Positions 6,324 through 10,022 of a stretch of DNA of 10,022 nt are shown here, in pieces. The stretch comes from Spirochaetaceae bacterium (GTDB taxonomy: Bacteria > Spirochaetota > Spirochaetia > Treponematales > Breznakiellaceae), in the NCBI GenBank assembly GCA_031280115.1, contig JAITHF010000176.1, positions 1 through 10,022 on the forward strand, written 5' to 3'. The first letter of the stretch is position 1; each line of letters starts with the position of its first letter. The notes beneath the pieces were generated by a model. That model saw only the letters and a list, made by a program, of their open reading frames with translations, was not told the origin of the DNA and did no database searches. The position numbers and the translations under genes were made by a program.

Positions 6324-7019
6324 ATGGGAATTTTCTCAAGGCTTAGAACACTCATTTCATCAAATGTGAACGACATGATAAGCAAGGCCGAAAAGCCGGA
6401 AAAGATGCTGAACCAGCTTATTATCGACATGAACGAACAGCGTATCGAATCAATGAAAGCCGTGGCAATGGCCATCGCCGACGAAAAAAAGCTGGAGCGG
6501 GAAGTTATGAACCAGCAGGCTATGTCTCAGGAGTGGGAACGGAAAGCCATGCTCGCGGTGCAGGCGGGAAAAGACGACCTTGCGAAAGAAGCGCTTCTCC
6601 GCAAGCAGGAATATGAAAACGCCTGCATGGAATATAAAAAACAGTGGGAAGCCCAAAAGAGCGCGGTGGAAAAACTGAAAGTTTCCCTGCGGGAGCTGCA
6701 AAACAAGATAGAGGAGGCCCAGCGCAAGAAAAACCTCCTTATCGCCCGGGCCAAACGCGCCGAAGCCCAGCAGAAGATTCAGGACACGATCTCATCGGTG
6801 TCCGGCAACCGCAGCGCCTTTGACGCCTTTGACCGGATGGCCGCCAAGGTTGACCAGATGGAAGCCCAGGCTGACGCGGCCCAGGAGCTGGATGACTACT
6901 CGTCCAACTCAAGCCTTGAAAAACAGTTCGCCGAACTTGAGAAGTCCGATACCGCGGCGGATCAGCTGCTCCTTGATCTTAAAGCGAAGATGAAAGCCCT
7001 GCCGGACAAAGAGCTGTAA
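6324..7019 (+). CDS. pspA: PspA/IM30 family membrane-stress protein
   Basis: The 231-residue protein has the PspA/Vipp1 layout. An N-terminal amphipathic helix (MGIFSRLRTLISSNVNDMIS, 1-20) inserts into stressed membrane. Next comes the family hallmark KPEKMLNQLIIDM (24-36), then a long charged coiled coil to about 155, and shorter helices to the C-terminus. PspA proteins polymerise, in an ESCRT-III-like way, on the inner face of the cytoplasmic membrane and limit proton leakage. Length is close to E. coli PspA (222). The start is firm: GGGAGG at 6311-6316, 7 bases before ATG. No pspF, pspB or pspC is nearby, so control must differ from the enterobacterial system. The STAS gene at the head of the operon suggests a partner-switch route, which is inference. 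Confidence 0.95.
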   Translation: MGIFSRLRTLISSNVNDMISKAEKPEKMLNQLIIDMNEQRIESMKAVAMAIADEKKLEREVMNQQAMSQEWERKAMLAVQAGKDDLAKEALLRKQEYENACMEYKKQWEAQKSAVEKLKVSLRELQNKIEEAQRKKNLLIARAKRAEAQQKIQDTISSVSGNRSAFDAFDRMAAKVDQMEAQADAAQELDDYSSNSSLEKQFAELEKSDTAADQLLLDLKAKMKALPDKEL

Positions 7020-7094
7020 GACCCGCAGGCGGCGGCGGGAAGCAGGCGGCCTTGGGGCGGAGAAAGCCCTGCCCCTTGTGAAAGGCGCGCCGTG

Positions 7095-7116
7095 ATAGTA
7101 TGGTAATAGATACTAT
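7095..7116. promoter_or_regulatory. Inverted repeat over a possible promoter
   Basis: ATAGTAT (7095-7101) and ATACTAT (7110-7116) form an inverted repeat with an 8-base spacer, one helical turn apart, like an operator. TTGTGA (7076-7081) and TATGGT (7099-7104), 17 bases apart and each with 4 of 6 matches, could be a weak sigma70 promoter whose -10 box the repeat would cover. GGAAG at 7131-7135 is the ribosome site of the next gene. The rest of the gap (7020-7090) is GC-rich, with only a weak hairpin. Confidence 0.4.
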
Positions 7117-7140
7117 ACAGCATAAAAACTGGAAGAAAAA

Positions 7141-8079
7141 ATGAAACATATAGTACGGTTGATTCTGGTTATCAGTCTCTGTTTCGCGGTGGTGTTTGTA
7201 CTTTCCCTGATACTTAAACTGCTCCAGATTCGCCTTGAGTCAGTGCGGGCCCTGCCGGTTTTCTCACGGCTGAGTCTGGAAGAATGTATCGCCGCGGCCC
7301 GGGGGGCCTTTCCCATTACCATCTATTTTTCCATTCTGTTAAGCGTAAGCTATACGGCGCGGCGGGGCATCCCCGCGCCGGCTGCGATAATGTGCCTTAT
7401 TATTCTGGGCATGAGCGCGTCCCTCCTCATCGCCCTGGGGATAAACGCGCTTGAGCGTATTCCGCCCTCCCCTTCCCCGCCTTTAGGTATACCCCTTGGC
7501 GAGGCGGGGCTTATCTTCTCCCATCCTCCCGATAAAGCGCGGATATTTCTCGAAGACCCCGGCAACCCCCAGGGCGCCCAGGTGGCGGCGGAGCCGGACC
7601 GCCCGCTTCTCTATGAAAAATCCCCCGGGAACGCCGGCGGCCTGGGAACTGCCCAGGGCTTCGGCTTCGCGCCGGCGCTCCTCCAAAGCAATATGTATTT
7701 CTTTTTACAGCGTATATTCAAAGATATTGATCTTGCGGCGGCGCAGTTTACCACACGGTTCAAAGAAGGATTTATGCTTTTCTTCCTCTATATGCTTTCT
7801 CTGGTGTTCCTCCTGAGCTCAGGTCGTTTTCTTATGGACATAAGCGGATGGCCCCTTGCGAACCTGTTCCTGGGTATTCTCGCGTTTCGAGGGGTCCTCG
7901 CGTTGGAACGCGTCCTTAACTCGGAGGGAACATGGACTCTGCTGGTTTCTTTTATGGGAGAGGGCTTTCCCCAATGGGTGTTAAGCCCCCTTGTGTTTGT
8001 TTGCTTAGGGTCAGTGGTTATCCTCTATGCCGCGTTTGCGCGGCTTGGGAAAAGCCGGAGGCTCGATGAAGATTTCTAA
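7141..8079 (+). CDS. Membrane protein, six helices in a 3+3 layout, function unknown
   Basis: I do not recognise this 312-residue protein. Hydrophobic helices are near 5-27, 55-75, 79-103, 209-228, 237-258 and 278-301. The middle part, 104-208, is soluble and probably periplasmic. Its first 70 residues are rich in Pro and Gly (PPSPSPPLGIPL, EDPGNPQGAQ) and look like a flexible, little-conserved loop; the last 25 before helix 4 (FFLQRIFKDIDLAAAQFTTR) look like an amphipathic helix. GGAAG lies 5 bases before ATG. The gene overlaps the next by 14 bases, so the two products are probably made together and may form a complex. The 3+3 arrangement with a paired neighbour recalls LptF/LptG, the permease of lipopolysaccharide export, but the middle domain is short and I see no firm motif. 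Confidence 0.85.
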   Translation: MKHIVRLILVISLCFAVVFVLSLILKLLQIRLESVRALPVFSRLSLEECIAAARGAFPITIYFSILLSVSYTARRGIPAPAAIMCLIILGMSASLLIALGINALERIPPSPSPPLGIPLGEAGLIFSHPPDKARIFLEDPGNPQGAQVAAEPDRPLLYEKSPGNAGGLGTAQGFGFAPALLQSNMYFFLQRIFKDIDLAAAQFTTRFKEGFMLFFLYMLSLVFLLSSGRFLMDISGWPLANLFLGILAFRGVLALERVLNSEGTWTLLVSFMGEGFPQWVLSPLVFVCLGSVVILYAAFARLGKSRRLDEDF

Positions 8080-9868
8080 AAAGATGTTCCTGTCCCCGGC
8101 GGGGCTGTTTGTTATCTATATGGTGCTGTCCTTTCTGGCCGTTATGGGATTCCGCATGCTCTTCCCCGGGGAGCCGGCGCCGCTTGCGTCTCACGGGAAA
8201 TCATGGCGGCTTATCCAGGGGGTTATTGCGTTTATCACCCTGTTTCCCGCGCTGACTATGGCGGGGCTGGTCCTGCCCTTCGGCCTAAAGACCCAGAAGT
8301 GCGGGGAATTCGACCGGTTTTCCGAAGCGTTTCTCGATCAGGTGAAGCCGTCGGTCTTCGCGGCCATCGGCGCTGCCGCCTGCTACGGGCTGCTGTTCTT
8401 TCTGGTATTCCCCCTTGTCCAAAGTCAGGAAACCACCCTGCGCTCCGAGGGGCGCCTCTTTACCGCCTCAAAAGCAAAAGCCCTGGCAAGCGCGGAAAAA
8501 GGCGCGTGGCTGGAAGCGGCCCAGTTCATTGCTGTCTGCGACCAGATATGGCCGGACAGTCCGGAAATCGAATCCCTGAGAGCCGACGCGCTTATGGGCA
8601 TAGAGGCGTGGCGGATTTCCCAAGCCAACGCCCAAATGGAAGCATGGGTGAAAGGGGATATGTATCAGGACATGATGGCCGCCTATTCCAGACTTGAGGG
8701 GAAAGAACAGCCGGTCAACGCGGCGGCGGCCCTGGCCCTGGCGGATAAAGCGATGCAGGCGGAACGGTACTTTGACGCCCATTGGCTTGCGAACCTGGGG
8801 GAACAGCTCGCAGGGCGGGGGAGTCAGGAGCGCCGTGCCGGAAAGGAGCTTGCAAACCATGCCTGGGACGCGGTAACCAGTTTGAAACCGAACACCAGAG
8901 AACAGCGCGCCTATGATTTGTACCGCAAAAAACGGGAAGGCTACGAGGCGATGATGGGGGAAAACTGGATTAAAGCCTACTATATTTTCAAAGAGCTCGC
9001 CGTGGAAACCCCCGGCGATCCAGATGCGGACCGCTTTCTTGCCATAAGCGAAAGAGGCGCCAAAACCAAAGCCTTTTTTATTGATGAGATAGAGCTGACC
9101 TTAGGGGAAATCCTTTCAAGCGCGCTCTTTTCTTTTCCCCTGGAGCTTGCGGAAGGAAATAAGAAAGGCCGCATGGTGCTGCGTTTCGGCTCCCTCTCAA
9201 CGGCGCCAAACTTTTCCTACGGTATAGACCTGGAGCTTATGGCGTTTGACGCAAGCGGAACTTTGCTCTACCAGATGCAGGCGCCCTATGTAAAGATAAT
9301 CCCCCTTGAGCGGGAAGGGGAGGGCCCCCGGCTTATATGTATGTTTAAGGCTCTGGACCGGCTTGACGAAACCAAACACCATGAGCCCCTGTGGCAAGGG
9401 CCCGCGCCGCCTGCGGTGCGGAACGATATGTTCGCCATTAACCTTGCCTATGATGATTTTCTGGTGCTCGCCCGCCTGGGCTGGGGGCTTGAGCCTATTC
9501 TCATCGGGGATCTTATGGGAATGGCCAAACGTATCGGCGCCTACGGGTATATTCCAGAGCTTTTTCAGGCGGAAATCCTTAACCGCTTTTCAGAGGCGGC
9601 GTTTTTCCTGCCCATGTCTATACTAATTATTGTGATAGGCTGGCGGTATCGGTCTAAAAAGATCAGCCTGCAAGTGGGTATTCCTATGCTGGTCGTTTTG
9701 CCGCTCATATTTAACAGCGTGGTATTCCTCTGCCGGAGTATGCTCCACAGCCTCAGTGTCTGGTCAGTTATCTTCTTGAAATTTTCCACTGCCATCGCGG
9801 TCTTCACCATAGGGACCGTTGTCTTCCTGATCTTAACGCTCATCCTCCTCGCCGCCCAGAAAGCCTAA
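8066..9868 (+). CDS. Large membrane protein with TPR-like helical and beta periplasmic region, 3+3 helices
   Basis: A 600-residue inner-membrane protein that I cannot name. Three helices lie at the N-terminus (about 11-31, 50-73, 97-117) and three at the C-terminus (about 510-528, 534-556, 562-596). Between them, residues about 125-330 are helical, with repeat-like pieces resembling TPRs (for example AEKGAWLEAAQFIAVCDQIWP, shown in part, and GENWIKAYYIFKELAVETPG). Residues about 336-430 look beta-rich. The stretch 480-528 (LIGDLMGMAKRIGAYGYIP, then EILNRFSEAAFFLP before helix 4) has the feel of the LptF/LptG segment before its fourth helix. I start at ATG 8066, with GGAGG at 8057-8061; an upstream ATG at 8027 would add 13 residues rich in Arg and Gly and has no ribosome site. 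The start overlaps the preceding gene by 14 bases. The stop is part of a hairpin. Confidence 0.85.
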   Translation: MKISKKMFLSPAGLFVIYMVLSFLAVMGFRMLFPGEPAPLASHGKSWRLIQGVIAFITLFPALTMAGLVLPFGLKTQKCGEFDRFSEAFLDQVKPSVFAAIGAAACYGLLFFLVFPLVQSQETTLRSEGRLFTASKAKALASAEKGAWLEAAQFIAVCDQIWPDSPEIESLRADALMGIEAWRISQANAQMEAWVKGDMYQDMMAAYSRLEGKEQPVNAAAALALADKAMQAERYFDAHWLANLGEQLAGRGSQERRAGKELANHAWDAVTSLKPNTREQRAYDLYRKKREGYEAMMGENWIKAYYIFKELAVETPGDPDADRFLAISERGAKTKAFFIDEIELTLGEILSSALFSFPLELAEGNKKGRMVLRFGSLSTAPNFSYGIDLELMAFDASGTLLYQMQAPYVKIIPLEREGEGPRLICMFKALDRLDETKHHEPLWQGPAPPAVRNDMFAINLAYDDFLVLARLGWGLEPILIGDLMGMAKRIGAYGYIPELFQAEILNRFSEAAFFLPMSILIIVIGWRYRSKKISLQVGIPMLVVLPLIFNSVVFLCRSMLHSLSVWSVIFLKFSTAIAVFTIGTVVFLILTLILLAAQKA

Positions 9869-9884
9869 CCCCCGAAGGGGGGTT
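9867..9884 (+). terminator. Hairpin overlapping a stop codon
   Basis: AACCCCC (9867-9873) pairs with GGGGGTT (9878-9884) around GAAG. The stem includes the last two bases of the TAA stop codon. There are only two T's after the stem, so it may be a weak terminator or an mRNA end protector. The left arm is the same AACCCCCGAAG motif that opens repeat copy A. Confidence 0.4.
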
Positions 9885-9925
9885 CACGTGCTTCTTGCAG
9901 CGATAGGGTTTGCAATTTTAGTCAC

Positions 9926-10022
9926 AACCCCGAAGCGGCGCCTCAGCGGAATTCGATAACGCACGGGCGCGACGCAGGAAGCTTTTAGGGGAGGTTTGGG
10001 GGCAGCCGAAGGCTGTTCCCTT
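9926..10022 (+). repeat. Composite intergenic repeat, copy D (cut by the window end)
   Basis: The copy opens with AACCCCGAAGCGG. The block 9928-9949 is identical to 1464-1485 in copy A, and the following 50 bases match copy A without gaps. GCACGGGCGCG and GCAGGAAGC-TTTTAGGGG are shared with copy B. The stem-loop GGGGGCAGCC-GAA-GGCTGTTCCC lies at 9998-10020, and the window ends two bases later. The 41 bases between the hairpin at 9884 and this copy hold nothing I recognise. Confidence 0.8.

Noticed and set aside
7054..7075. GGGGCGG / GCCCC hairpin after pspA as terminator
   Set aside because: The stem needs a bulge and is followed by TTGTG, not a T-tract, so I cannot support it as a terminator.
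8027..8065. Upstream ATG for the 600-residue membrane protein
   Set aside because: The 13 extra residues are Arg- and Gly-rich and lie in the neighbour's coding end; ATG 8066 has GGAGG in front.

Overview
This is GC-rich DNA with AT-rich islands between genes. Protein style and gene content fit a host-associated spirochaete of the Treponema / Breznakiella type: a PspA operon led by a STAS protein, secreted and membrane proteins that look lineage-specific, and an RND pump. That assignment is inference from protein resemblance, since there is no rRNA or other marker here. I see no tRNA, rRNA, CRISPR array, transposase or phage gene.

Layout. The tail of an upstream gene (to 119) overlaps by an ATGA junction a secreted protein of unknown function with an NlpC/P60-like Cys motif (116-1462). 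Convergent to it is a complete, solitary HAE1-type RND efflux transporter (1828-5016, minus). Divergent from the pump, behind a near-consensus sigma70 promoter (5285-5313), lies a plus-strand operon: STAS domain plus zinc ribbon (5349-5900), YbjN-like protein (5934-6311), PspA/IM30 (6324-7019). After a 121-bp gap with an inverted repeat over a possible promoter come two overlapping membrane-protein genes (7141-8079 and 8066-9868). Both have three N-terminal and three C-terminal membrane segments around a soluble middle part.

How the genes may work together. STAS, YbjN and PspA look like a small envelope-stress module, with a signalling antagonist-type protein made together with the membrane-guarding PspA. 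The last two genes look like partners of one inner-membrane complex. Their layout, and the segment before the fourth helix of the second protein, recall LptF/LptG, but this is a hypothesis.

The most unusual content is between the genes. Four copies (A 1463-1588, B 1703-1890 minus, C 5068-5286, D 9926 to the window end) of one composite structured repeat fill the intergenic spaces. Three of the four sit directly at the 3' end of a gene and on that gene's strand. A stem-loop inside them keeps its pairing while its bases change, which points to an RNA-level structure. Copy B appears to have supplied the last 20 codons and stop codon of the RND pump. Copies A and B face each other and turn the convergent intergenic region into a large inverted repeat around an AT-rich core of palindromes.
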